From contig CABRZC010000027.1 in assembly GCA_902475375.1 (NCBI GenBank), forward strand, positions 1 to 20,987: a stretch of DNA of 20,987 bases, given 5' to 3'. The translations under genes and the position numbers were made by a program. The notes under the pieces were generated by a model that did not search any database, was not told where the DNA came from, and was given only the letters and a program-made list of their open reading frames with translations. Position 1 is the stretch's first letter. Each line of letters opens with the position of its first letter. Source of the DNA: an uncultured Collinsella sp. GTDB taxonomy: Bacteria > Actinomycetota > Coriobacteriia > Coriobacteriales > Coriobacteriaceae. Positions 6,421-13,256 of the stretch are shown here, one piece after another.

Positions 6421-7113
6421 ATGGAACAGCACCAGCATTATCAGAGCCTGCAAGACCAGGCATACAACGCATTGCGCTCCAAGATCATCTATGCCGAGCT
6501 CAAGCCCGGCACGCGCCTTTCGGCGATTGGTCTGGAAAAGGAGACGGGAATCGGGCGCACGCCCATTCGCGAGTCCTTTGTGCGCCTGCGTGAGCAGGAG
6601 CTGGTGGAAACGCGTCCAAAAAGCGGCACCTACGTCTCTAAGATCAGCATGGAGCGCGCCGAGAACGCCTGTTTCTTGCGCGAGAAACTCGAAAGAAGCG
6701 TGCTTATTAAATGCTGTTCGGCCGCCACGCCCGAGCAAAAACATCGGCTCGAGCAGATTCTTGCCGAGTCCGAGTCGCTCGACCATAGCGAGACGCGTCG
6801 CTTTTTTGATCTGGACAACTTGTTCCATGAGACGTGTTTTGAGATTGCCGGCCGCCACATGCTGTGGGGTTGGATGAAGAGCGTCAACACGCATTTTGAG
6901 CGATACAACTGGTTGCGTATGGTGTCGCAGGACCTAGATTGGGAGCCGATTCGTCGACAACATCGTCGGATTCTCGAGGCCATTAAGAGGGGCGATACCG
7001 ATGCGGCGAGCTATCTGGCCGAGACGCACTTGCACCTGATGCCCGAGGAGCAGGGCCCGGTTATTGCCTTGCATCCCGACTATTTTGAGCTGTCTAAAGA
7101 CTCGGCTATCTAG
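6421..7113 (+). CDS. GntR-family transcriptional regulator, FadR/FCD subgroup
   Basis: A 230-residue DNA-binding regulator. The N-terminal winged helix (about 9-75) has the GntR signature QAYNALRSKIIYAELKPGTRL, GRTPIRESFVRLREQELVETRP and GTYVS. The C-terminal helical FCD ligand domain (about 85-210) has the expected metal-site pattern: Asp132 and His136 in DNLFH, His181 in QHRRILEAI, and His203 in THLHLM. FCD regulators usually sense small carboxylates or related metabolites. The start at 6421 has GAGGG about 6 nt upstream; an upstream GTG at 6379 would add 14 residues without a clear ribosome site. It follows the flavin reductase gene on the same strand, so it may control that gene, though this is inference from position only. 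Confidence 0.88.
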   Translation: MEQHQHYQSLQDQAYNALRSKIIYAELKPGTRLSAIGLEKETGIGRTPIRESFVRLREQELVETRPKSGTYVSKISMERAENACFLREKLERSVLIKCCSAATPEQKHRLEQILAESESLDHSETRRFFDLDNLFHETCFEIAGRHMLWGWMKSVNTHFERYNWLRMVSQDLDWEPIRRQHRRILEAIKRGDTDAASYLAETHLHLMPEEQGPVIALHPDYFELSKDSAI

Positions 7114-7236
7114 CCCATTATCGCATCTGCTCGAGACGCAAAAACGATGCTGCTCACCTACAGCGTTTTGCAACCGAGATTATTAAAAATGCCTAAAATG
7201 GCTCAGACTGCTGACAATTGGGAAACGGGGTGCGCT

Positions 7237-8259
7237 ATGGCGCAGATGAGGATTAAGGACATTGCCGCCGAGGCGGGCGTGAGTCCGGCCACGGTCTCGC
7301 GCTATCTCAACAACCGCCCCGGGCAGATGACCGAGGAAACCCGTGCTCGCATTGCGGCGGTTATCGAGCGCACCGGCTATCGCCCACGTGCCGCCGCGCG
7401 CAATCTGCGCAGCTCACGCACCAACCTCATCGGCGTGATCTTGGCCGACATCGCCAACCCGTTCTCCAGCGCCATGCTCGAGGGCCTTTCCGCTAGCGCC
7501 GCCGCGCGCGGCTGCTCGCTTATGACGGCCATTAGCGGCAACGATCCCGCTAAGGAAGCAGAGTCGCTCACCAGACTTATCGATGCCGGCGCGGACGGCC
7601 TGGTCGTCAACACCTGCGGAGGCAACGACGAGGCAATCGCCGCGGCAGCGGGGCGCCTGCCCGTTGTGCTGCTCGACCGCGATGTTGCCGACGGCGGCAT
7701 CGATTTGGTGACATCTAACAACCGTGAGCTGGTCGCTGGCTTGGTAGACGCCTTGGCTGCTGCGGGCAGCGAGCGCCTGTGCCTGCTCACCGAGGCGAGC
7801 GACGACAGTCCCGTGCGTCGCGAGCGCGCCGAGGCCTTTACCGACGAGCTGTCGCGACGCGGCCTTGCCGGCGAGGTTGTCACCTTGGCCGATGGCGGTG
7901 CCACTGGCGTTGGCCGCTTGGACGAGACCATCCGCGGCTATGCGGGCAAAAGACTCGGCCTTATCGCTGTCAACGGCCTGGTCTTCCTGCGCCTGACCGA
8001 GGCGCTGGCGCAGCTTGGTCCCTCGCTGCCGGCGGGGCTCAAGATCGCGACGTTTGACGACTATCCCTGGAACCATGTGCTCTTTGGCGGTGTGACCACG
8101 GCAGCGCAAGACACCATCACCATTGCCGAGCGCGTAGTCGACCGCCTGTCCGAGCGCATCGACGTCGTTACCACCACGGTGGGCGAGGCCGCAAAGCTCG
8201 CCCCCAAGCGCATCGAGATTCCCGGCCACATCGAACATCGCGCATCAACCTCGCGCTAG
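7237..8259 (+). CDS. LacI-family transcriptional regulator
   Basis: A 340-residue regulator with an N-terminal LacI helix-turn-helix (MRIKDIAAEAGVSPATVSRY, about residues 4-23), the hinge region RPRAAARNLRSSRTNLIGVI, and a periplasmic-binding-protein-like effector domain (about 65-330) with DIANPFSSAMLEGL and a late FDDYPW block. Such proteins usually bind a sugar or related metabolite and repress a catabolic operon. No sugar-utilisation gene is adjacent, so the target is unknown. The start at 7237 places the helix-turn-helix at the very N-terminus, with GGGG about 7 nt upstream; in-frame ATGs at 7147 and 7198 would add an extension not typical of the family. The gene lies 123 nt after the GntR regulator gene. 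Confidence 0.9.
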   Translation: MAQMRIKDIAAEAGVSPATVSRYLNNRPGQMTEETRARIAAVIERTGYRPRAAARNLRSSRTNLIGVILADIANPFSSAMLEGLSASAAARGCSLMTAISGNDPAKEAESLTRLIDAGADGLVVNTCGGNDEAIAAAAGRLPVVLLDRDVADGGIDLVTSNNRELVAGLVDALAAAGSERLCLLTEASDDSPVRRERAEAFTDELSRRGLAGEVVTLADGGATGVGRLDETIRGYAGKRLGLIAVNGLVFLRLTEALAQLGPSLPAGLKIATFDDYPWNHVLFGGVTTAAQDTITIAERVVDRLSERIDVVTTTVGEAAKLAPKRIEIPGHIEHRASTSR

Positions 8260-8260
8260 T

Positions 8261-8296
8261 CTGTATGATAATATATAGATAATGTCATACAGGAGG
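8261..8296. promoter_or_regulatory. Palindromic AT-rich operator/promoter region of the toxin-antitoxin pair
   Basis: CTGTATGA (8261-8268) and TCATACAG (8285-8292) are exact inverted copies around a 16-nt AT-rich centre (8269-8284) that contains TATA-like sequences. The right arm overlaps the ribosome site AGGAGG (8291-8296) of the gene starting at 8302. RHH antitoxins of the RelB/DinJ type typically bind such palindromes over their own promoter, and the downstream gene has an RHH domain, so autoregulation is likely. Confidence 0.6.
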
Positions 8297-8301
8297 TATC
8301 C

Positions 8302-8796
8302 ATGGCTGCGTCTGTGCTGAGTGTGCGAGTGGACTCGTCAATTAAAGACTCATTTGCCGAACTGTGCGAAGAGCTTGGCATGACTTCGTCTGTTGCGGTC
8401 AATATGTTTATGAGGCAGATGCTGCGCGAGCGCTCTCTGCCGTTTGTTCCTTCACTTGGTAAAAGCTTTGCGAGCGAAAGCGCCGCGACGGGCATTTTGG
8501 ATACTGCCCAGATTGAGTCCGCCGTCCGCGAGGCAGCCAGCTCGATTCCCGCCATCAAAACCGTGATTCTTTTTGGTTCGTATGCCCGGGGCGAGGCACA
8601 TGTCGATAGCGATATTGACTTGCGTCTCGAAGTCGATCGCGAACAGGGCTTTGGTCTTTTCGCGTTGTCGGCGTTTGGCGAGGCGGTTCGCAAAGAAACC
8701 GGGAAGCAGGTTGACCTTGTCTCGAGTGACTATCTTGATGACGATCTTGCCGCGGTAATCGAGCGCGAAGGAGTGATCCTTTATGATCGCGCGTAA
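8302..8796 (+). CDS. mntA: Fused DinJ/RelB-like RHH domain and MNT nucleotidyltransferase (MntA-type antitoxin)
   Basis: A 164-residue two-domain protein. Residues about 5-50 resemble the ribbon-helix-helix antitoxin DinJ/RelB (SVRVDSSIKDSFAELCEELG, MTSSVAVNMFMRQMLRE and the terminal LPFVP). Residues about 68-164 are a minimal nucleotidyltransferase with GSx10DxD exactly spaced: Gly92-Ser93, then Asp104 and Asp106, with a third acidic residue probably Asp138 in QVDLV. MntA antitoxins neutralise HepT by transferring AMP to a tyrosine of the toxin. The usual MntA has no DNA-binding domain, so this fusion may combine autorepression with AMPylation. It has AGGAGG upstream, sits behind a palindrome, and overlaps the toxin gene by 14 nt. 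Third-position GC is lower than in neighbouring housekeeping genes, which fits acquisition by transfer. Confidence 0.85.
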   Translation: MAASVLSVRVDSSIKDSFAELCEELGMTSSVAVNMFMRQMLRERSLPFVPSLGKSFASESAATGILDTAQIESAVREAASSIPAIKTVILFGSYARGEAHVDSDIDLRLEVDREQGFGLFALSAFGEAVRKETGKQVDLVSSDYLDDDLAAVIEREGVILYDRA

Positions 8797-9154
8797 GTCA
8801 GACAGCCTTCGCGCCCAAGAGGTTTTGGATGCCATCTCTGAAACGAACGAGCGCATCAAGGCTTTTGATATCACCGAGGACCAGTTTCTGCATGCGAATG
8901 ACGTGCGGACGAGGGCGTTGGCGGACTCCCTTTTGATGTGTGCGCTTAGGGTGACGGAAGAAGCGGGCAAATTGTCGGAACGCTCGCAGCGGCTTCATCC
9001 CGAAATTGAGTGGCGTGGAATTATCGGCATGAGAAATTATCTTGCGCATGATTACGGCAATGTTGACCGCTCGGTTGTTTGGGATGCAGTGACGATGGAG
9101 TTCCCTACGCTGGAACGAGCCTGTAGACAAATTGTCTCCGAATCTGAACGCTAG
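8783..9154 (+). CDS. hepT: HepT-like HEPN ribonuclease toxin
   Basis: A 123-residue mostly helical HEPN protein with the HepT signature Rx4HxY: Arg84 and His89 (predicted RNase residues) and Tyr91 within RNYLAHDY. In characterised MntA-HepT systems the toxin cleaves RNA and is silenced when the antitoxin AMPylates the tyrosine of this motif. EEAGKLSE at about 59-66 and LHPEIEWRGIIGMRN before the motif are also typical. The start ATG lies inside the end of the antitoxin gene, in another frame, with AAGGAG about 10 nt upstream, giving translational coupling. The two genes form one transcript. All motif residues are present, so the toxin appears intact. Confidence 0.88.
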   Translation: MIARKSDSLRAQEVLDAISETNERIKAFDITEDQFLHANDVRTRALADSLLMCALRVTEEAGKLSERSQRLHPEIEWRGIIGMRNYLAHDYGNVDRSVVWDAVTMEFPTLERACRQIVSESER

Positions 9155-9228
9155 CCGCTCATTCGTGACTGCCTGTTCGCGCACGTTTTTTGAGCGCTTG
9201 ATACGCTTTAACCCTGCGGAAACATTTT

Positions 9229-9249
9229 TCTGCGATAGTATCTGCGATA
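9229..9249 (+). promoter_or_regulatory. 9-bp direct repeat upstream of glnA
   Basis: TCTGCGATA occurs at 9229-9237 and again at 9241-9249, a 12-nt period, 40 nt before the glnA start codon. It includes a possible -10 element (TAGTAT, 9236-9241) without a convincing -35. It may be a regulator-binding site at the glnA promoter. Confidence 0.3.
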
Positions 9250-9288
9250 TAGACCAGTCGAAACCCGCCCGAAAGAAAGGGGAGCGAC

Positions 9289-10626
9289 ATGAACCAGCAG
9301 AACATCGATTACGTACTCCGCTCCGTAGAGCAGCGTGACATCCGCTTTGTGCGTCTGTGGTTTGTCGACATTCTCGGCCGCCTCAAGAACTTTGCCATTA
9401 GCCCCGAGGACCTCGAGGTCGCTTTTGAGGAGGGTATTGGCTTTGACGGCTCCGCCATCGAGGGCTTTGCCACGCCCGAGGAAGCCGACATGCTGGCGTT
9501 TCCCGATGCTTCGACCTTCCAGATCCTACCGTGGCGTCCGAGCCATAACGGCGTTGCCCGCGTGTTCTGCGACGTGTGCACTCCCGATCGCAAGCCGTTT
9601 GCCGGCGACCCGCGCGACGCCCTGCGCCGCATGTTCTATAAGGCCGAGAAGGCCGGCTACCTGCTCAACGTGGGCGCCGAGCTGGAGTACTACTACTTCC
9701 CCGACGAGCACACGCCCGAGCCGCTCGACAACGTGGGCTACTTTGACCTTTCGGTGAGCGATGCTGCTCGCGACCTGCGTCGCAACACGGTCCTCACGCT
9801 CGAGAAGATGTCCGTGCCCGTGGAATACACCTTCCACGCCGCTGGCCGCTCGCAGCATGGCATGAGCCTGCGCCACGCCGAGGCCCTGAGCATGTCCGAC
9901 GCCATCACCACGGCCAAACTCATCATTAAGCAGCAGGCCTACGAGAGCGGTTGCCACGCCTCCTTTATGCCCAAGCCGTTGGCGGGCGAGGACGGCAGCG
10001 CTATGTTCCTGTGCCAGTCGCTATTCGACCACGACGGCAACAACGTCTTTTGGAGCGAGGACGACGAGAAGTACCATCTTTCCGATATCGCCAAGCACTA
10101 CATGGCCGGCATCCTGGCGCACGCGCGCGAGATTAGCGCCATCACCAACCCCACGGTCAACTCGTACAAGCGCATCACCACGGGCGGCGACTCCGTGCCA
10201 CAGTACGCCACGTGGGGCCTGCGCAACCGCGCGAGCATGGTCCGCATCCCGGTCTACAAGCCTGGCAAGCAGCTGTCCACGCGCATCGAGCTGCGCAGTC
10301 CCGATCCCATGGCCAATCCGTACCTGGTCAACGCCGTCACGCTGGCGGCTGGTCTGGACGGCATCGAGCGCAAGCTGGAACTCCCGCCCGAGGCAACGGC
10401 CGAGACGCTCAAGCTTACCGACCGTCAGATGCTCGAGGCCGGCTACACGCCGCTGCCGCGCTCGCTCAAAGAGGCGCTCGACGTGTTTGAGGACTCGCAG
10501 TTTATGAAGGATGCCCTCGGCGAGCACATCCATAGCTTCTTCCTCAAAAAGAAGCGCGACGAGTGGCATAAGTTTGAGTCGACGATCACCGAGTGGGAGA
10601 TCAAGCACTACCTGGCGAACTCCTAA
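9289..10626 (+). CDS. glnA: Glutamine synthetase, type I
   Basis: A 445-residue cytosolic enzyme that makes glutamine from glutamate, ammonia and ATP. It carries the GSI signatures: FDGSAIEGF (52-60) at the N-domain active-site edge, GAELEYYYF, the ATP-binding block MPKPLAGEDGSAMF, NPTVNSYKRI with the flexible substrate loop, NRASMVRIP, and IELRSPDPMANPYL. The length and the absence of the adenylylation-site tyrosine motif (NLYDLP) near the C-terminus place it in the shorter GSI-alpha group, so control is probably transcriptional or by feedback rather than by adenylylation. GAAAGGGGAG lies just before the ATG. A GlnR-like regulator gene follows 50 nt downstream. Confidence 0.97.
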   Translation: MNQQNIDYVLRSVEQRDIRFVRLWFVDILGRLKNFAISPEDLEVAFEEGIGFDGSAIEGFATPEEADMLAFPDASTFQILPWRPSHNGVARVFCDVCTPDRKPFAGDPRDALRRMFYKAEKAGYLLNVGAELEYYYFPDEHTPEPLDNVGYFDLSVSDAARDLRRNTVLTLEKMSVPVEYTFHAAGRSQHGMSLRHAEALSMSDAITTAKLIIKQQAYESGCHASFMPKPLAGEDGSAMFLCQSLFDHDGNNVFWSEDDEKYHLSDIAKHYMAGILAHAREISAITNPTVNSYKRITTGGDSVPQYATWGLRNRASMVRIPVYKPGKQLSTRIELRSPDPMANPYLVNAVTLAAGLDGIERKLELPPEATAETLKLTDRQMLEAGYTPLPRSLKEALDVFEDSQFMKDALGEHIHSFFLKKKRDEWHKFESTITEWEIKHYLANS

Positions 10627-10676
10627 TCGCGTTGGCCTGTTCCAGTACGATTGAGCTCATTTCTTTGGAGGCCGAT

Positions 10677-11339
10677 ATGTCCGAAAAGAGTGCCCTGTTC
10701 ATGGCGCGCACGACGCGCTTCCACGAGTTTGCCCGCAGCTTGACGACCACCCTGGGTGTCGAGGTGAGCCTGGCCACCCCCGATTCGCCGACCGCGTCGC
10801 ACGACTTTGACCTGCTGATTCTCGACTCCGACGGCATCCGCAGCGACCGTATCGATCAGATTGCCAAGTGGCTTGACGATCGCGGTGGCGTCCCCATGTT
10901 GGTGATCGTCGACGACGAGGCGCTCGGTACCCTGCGCCTGCCCAATCACGCGCATGCCGACTTTGTATGCCCCACGGCGACGCCCAACGAGCTTAAGGCT
11001 CGCGCGCAGCGCCTGATGGGCGAGGAGGAGACCGTCGCCGCCGACGATGTGCTCAACATCGACAACCTCGAGATTAACCTGGCAACCTACCAGGTGACGC
11101 TCGATAACGAGCCCATCGACCTGACGCTGATGGAATACTCGCTGCTGAGCTTTTTGGCGACGCATCCCAACCGTGCTTACAGCCGCGAGGTGCTGCTGCA
11201 CCGCGTGTGGGGCTTTGAGTACTGCGGCGGTACGCGCACCGTCGACGTGCACATCCGACGCATCCGCTCCAAGGTGGGCCCGCAGATCGCGGCACACATC
11301 ACCACCGTCCGCGGCGTGGGCTATCTGTTTAAGGACTAG
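10677..11339 (+). CDS. OmpR-family winged-helix regulator with atypical receiver, GlnR-like
   Basis: A 220-residue protein. The C-terminal OmpR-type DNA-binding domain (about 128-218) is well conserved, with LTLMEYSLLSFLATHPNRAY, LLHRVWGFEY and GGTRTVDVHIRRIRSKVG. The N-terminal half (about 4-115) fits a receiver fold but is degenerate. It keeps an Asp at the phosphorylation position (Asp50 in LLILDSD) but shows no acidic pair at the first strand and no conserved Lys near residue 100. Actinobacterial GlnR has the same kind of degenerate receiver and a very similar FGGTRTVDVH region. With glnA immediately upstream, a nitrogen-control role is likely but inferred. No histidine kinase gene is adjacent. 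The start has TGGAGG 5 nt upstream; longer in-frame starts overlap glnA. Confidence 0.82.
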   Translation: MSEKSALFMARTTRFHEFARSLTTTLGVEVSLATPDSPTASHDFDLLILDSDGIRSDRIDQIAKWLDDRGGVPMLVIVDDEALGTLRLPNHAHADFVCPTATPNELKARAQRLMGEEETVAADDVLNIDNLEINLATYQVTLDNEPIDLTLMEYSLLSFLATHPNRAYSREVLLHRVWGFEYCGGTRTVDVHIRRIRSKVGPQIAAHITTVRGVGYLFKD

Positions 11340-11343
11340 ATTT

Positions 11344-11376
11344 CCACCATAAAGGGGACAGGCACCTTTGTGGTGG
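11344..11376 (+). repeat. Hairpin repeat with 13-nt GGGGACAGG loop (copy 2)
   Basis: The stem CCACCATAAA (11344-11353) pairs with TTTGTGGTGG (11367-11376), including one U.G pair. It encloses the 13-nt loop GGGGACAGGCACC (11354-11366). It begins 5 nt after the regulator stop codon. It has the loop length and start of copies 1, 3 and 4 but an unrelated stem. It could also act as a weak terminator, being followed by TTTTG. Confidence 0.75.
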
Positions 11377-11494
11377 TTTTGACGTAGGTACGGGTTCCTT
11401 TCGGGCCTGCAACAGAACTTAAGCATTCCTAAAAGATTGCGTTCTCATACACGAGCACCTGCATATTGGGGTACAACTCAACGTGAACAATGAT

Positions 11495-11521
11495 GGCCCG
11501 CCACGTGTTTGGCGGGCCTTT
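11495..11521 (+). terminator. Terminator-like hairpin just upstream of htrA
   Basis: GGCCCGCC (11495-11502) and GGCGGGCC (11511-11518) form a perfect 8-bp GC-rich stem with an 8-nt loop, followed by TTTGGTTATTT. It ends about 27 nt before the htrA start codon, so it is either the terminator of the glnA/regulator transcript or a leader hairpin of htrA. The rest of 11340-11547 shows copy 2 of the hairpin repeat and no gene. Confidence 0.6.
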
Positions 11522-11547
11522 GGTTATTTGACGAAAGGATTGCAGCT

Positions 11548-13008
11548 ATGAGCGAGAACGATTCCCAGCGTCCCCAGGATGTGGGCAATGCCGGCGAGAC
11601 TCAGCAGCAGCCGCGCGTGCAGGTGGAGTCGACGCCTGCCGACGGCAACATTCCCTACGTGCAGGCCTACGACACACAGACCGGCAAGCCGCTGGGCAGC
11701 CAGCAGGTTGTAAACAAGCACACAGTGGTCAAGACTAAGACCAAAAAGCTGCCGATCTTTATTACGGCACTTGCCGGTTGTGCCTGCGGTGCCCTGCTGG
11801 TCATTGCGCTCATTATGAGCGGCACGCTCGATATCGGCGGCGGCAGGAACGCCGTGACGGCGGGTGCTTCGGGTTCATCGACGCAAAAGATCACCATCGA
11901 CTCCGAGGACACCACGCTGGCCGAGGCCGTTTCTGCCAAGGCCCTGCCCTCCGTCGTTTCCATCACCGCCACTTCGAGCGGCAGCCAGAATGGCTCGCTT
12001 TCGCAGTCTGCCGACGAGTCGGATAGTTCGGGCAGTGTCGGTTCGGGCGTGGTACTCGATACCGAGGGCCACATCCTCACCAACAACCACGTGGTCGATG
12101 GTTACGACCAGTACGTGGTGACCATGGACGACGGCACCACCTACGAGGCCGAGTTCGTGGGCAACGATGCTTCGAGCGACCTGGCCGTCATCAAGCTCAA
12201 GGATGCAGACGCCTCCAAGCTCACGCCGATTGAGATCGGTGACTCTTCCAAGCTCAACGTGGGCGAGTGGGTCATGGCCATCGGCTCGCCGTTTGGCAAC
12301 GAGCAGTCCGTCTCCACGGGTATCGTGTCGGCGCTGTATCGCTCCACGGCCATGAGCTCTACCAGCGGCAATACCATCTACGCCAATATGATCCAGACCG
12401 ATGCTGCCATCAACCCGGGTAACTCCGGTGGCGCGCTCGTCAACGACAACGGCGAGCTCGTGGGTATTAACTCGCTTATCGAGAGCTATTCGGGCTCCAG
12501 CTCGGGCGTGGGCTTTGCCATTCCCGTTAACTACGCCAAGAACATTGCCGACCAGATTATCGACGGCAAGACGCCGGTGCATCCGTACATGGGCGCCACG
12601 CTTTCGAGCGTCAACGCGCTCAACGCCCGTACCAACAAGCTGAGCACCGATAGTGGTGCGTACGTGGCGAGCGTCGTCGAGGACGGTCCCGCCGCCAAGG
12701 CCGGCATCCAGGAGGGCGATGTCATTACCAAGCTGGGCGACGACGAGATTACGAGCGCCGACGGCCTGATCATCGCGCTGCGCAGCCACGAAGTGGGCGA
12801 GAAGGTCGAGATCACGCTCATGCGCGGTAAGGACGAGAAGAAGGTCACCGTCGAGCTGGGCTCTGACGAGGAGCTGCAGAGCCAGCAGCAGGACGACAGC
12901 GCGACCGATACCGGCAACGGCGGTATTACCGATGAGCAGCTGCGCCAGTACCTGGAGGAGCTGCTGGGCCAGCAGGGCCAGGGTCAAGGCTACGGTCAGG
13001 GCTACTAG
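11548..13008 (+). CDS. htrA: Membrane-anchored HtrA/DegP-like serine protease with PDZ domain
   Basis: A 486-residue protein. It has a polar N-terminal cytosolic segment (1-66), one membrane helix (about 69-91), a Ser/Gly-rich linker, then a trypsin-like protease domain (about 122-340). The catalytic triad is His181 in TNNHVVDG, Asp211 in SSDLAVIKL, and Ser293 in GNSGGALV. One PDZ domain follows (about 345-440). The tail is Gln/Asp-rich and ends in Gly-Gln-Tyr repeats (QGQGQGYGQGY). Such proteases act outside the membrane on misfolded proteins. The start at 11548 has AAAGGA about 8 nt upstream; a TTG at 11509 would fall in the upstream hairpin. It is monocistronic, ending at a strong terminator. 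No sensor kinase is adjacent. Confidence 0.95.
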   Translation: MSENDSQRPQDVGNAGETQQQPRVQVESTPADGNIPYVQAYDTQTGKPLGSQQVVNKHTVVKTKTKKLPIFITALAGCACGALLVIALIMSGTLDIGGGRNAVTAGASGSSTQKITIDSEDTTLAEAVSAKALPSVVSITATSSGSQNGSLSQSADESDSSGSVGSGVVLDTEGHILTNNHVVDGYDQYVVTMDDGTTYEAEFVGNDASSDLAVIKLKDADASKLTPIEIGDSSKLNVGEWVMAIGSPFGNEQSVSTGIVSALYRSTAMSSTSGNTIYANMIQTDAAINPGNSGGALVNDNGELVGINSLIESYSGSSSGVGFAIPVNYAKNIADQIIDGKTPVHPYMGATLSSVNALNARTNKLSTDSGAYVASVVEDGPAAKAGIQEGDVITKLGDDEITSADGLIIALRSHEVGEKVEITLMRGKDEKKVTVELGSDEELQSQQQDDSATDTGNGGITDEQLRQYLEELLGQQGQGQGYGQGY

Positions 13009-13034
13009 CGAGCCGCTTCGCACATATCGAGGCC

Positions 13035-13073
13035 AGAGGGGCTGTCCCATCAACGCGGGACAGCCCCTCTTTT
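13035..13073 (+). terminator. Rho-independent terminator after htrA
   Basis: A perfect 14-bp stem, 13035-13048 (AGAGGGGCTGTCCC) with 13057-13070, has an 8-nt loop and is followed by TTTTCTTATT. It lies 26 nt after the htrA stop codon. Confidence 0.93.
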
Positions 13074-13079
13074 CTTATT

Positions 13080-13108
13080 GATCCGTTGGGGACGGAGGAA
13101 AACGGATC
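13080..13108 (+). repeat. Hairpin repeat with 13-nt GGGGACGGA loop (copy 3)
   Basis: GATCCGTT (13080-13087) and AACGGATC (13101-13108) form a perfect 8-bp stem around the 13-nt loop GGGGACGGAGGAA (13088-13100). It sits immediately after the htrA terminator. The loop has the same length and start as the other three copies; the stem is different. The remainder of 13109-13256 shows no gene and no convincing promoter. Confidence 0.7.
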
Positions 13109-13256
13109 ATTTAGAGCTGATAAGAGCATGGTTTAATCGCGCGACCCACCCCGGTTCGGCGGCTGCCGATTCGGTGCGGTTCGAAAGGGCTATTCGGCAC
13201 CATGGTGACCGGTGGTACTCTAGTATCCGTTTGAAATCGAGCGAAGGAGTGCCGCT

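Noticed and set aside
7168..7199. Sigma-70 promoter for the LacI-family gene (TTGCAA and TAAAAT)
   Set aside because: The spacing of 20 nt is outside the usual range, so the call is not supported.
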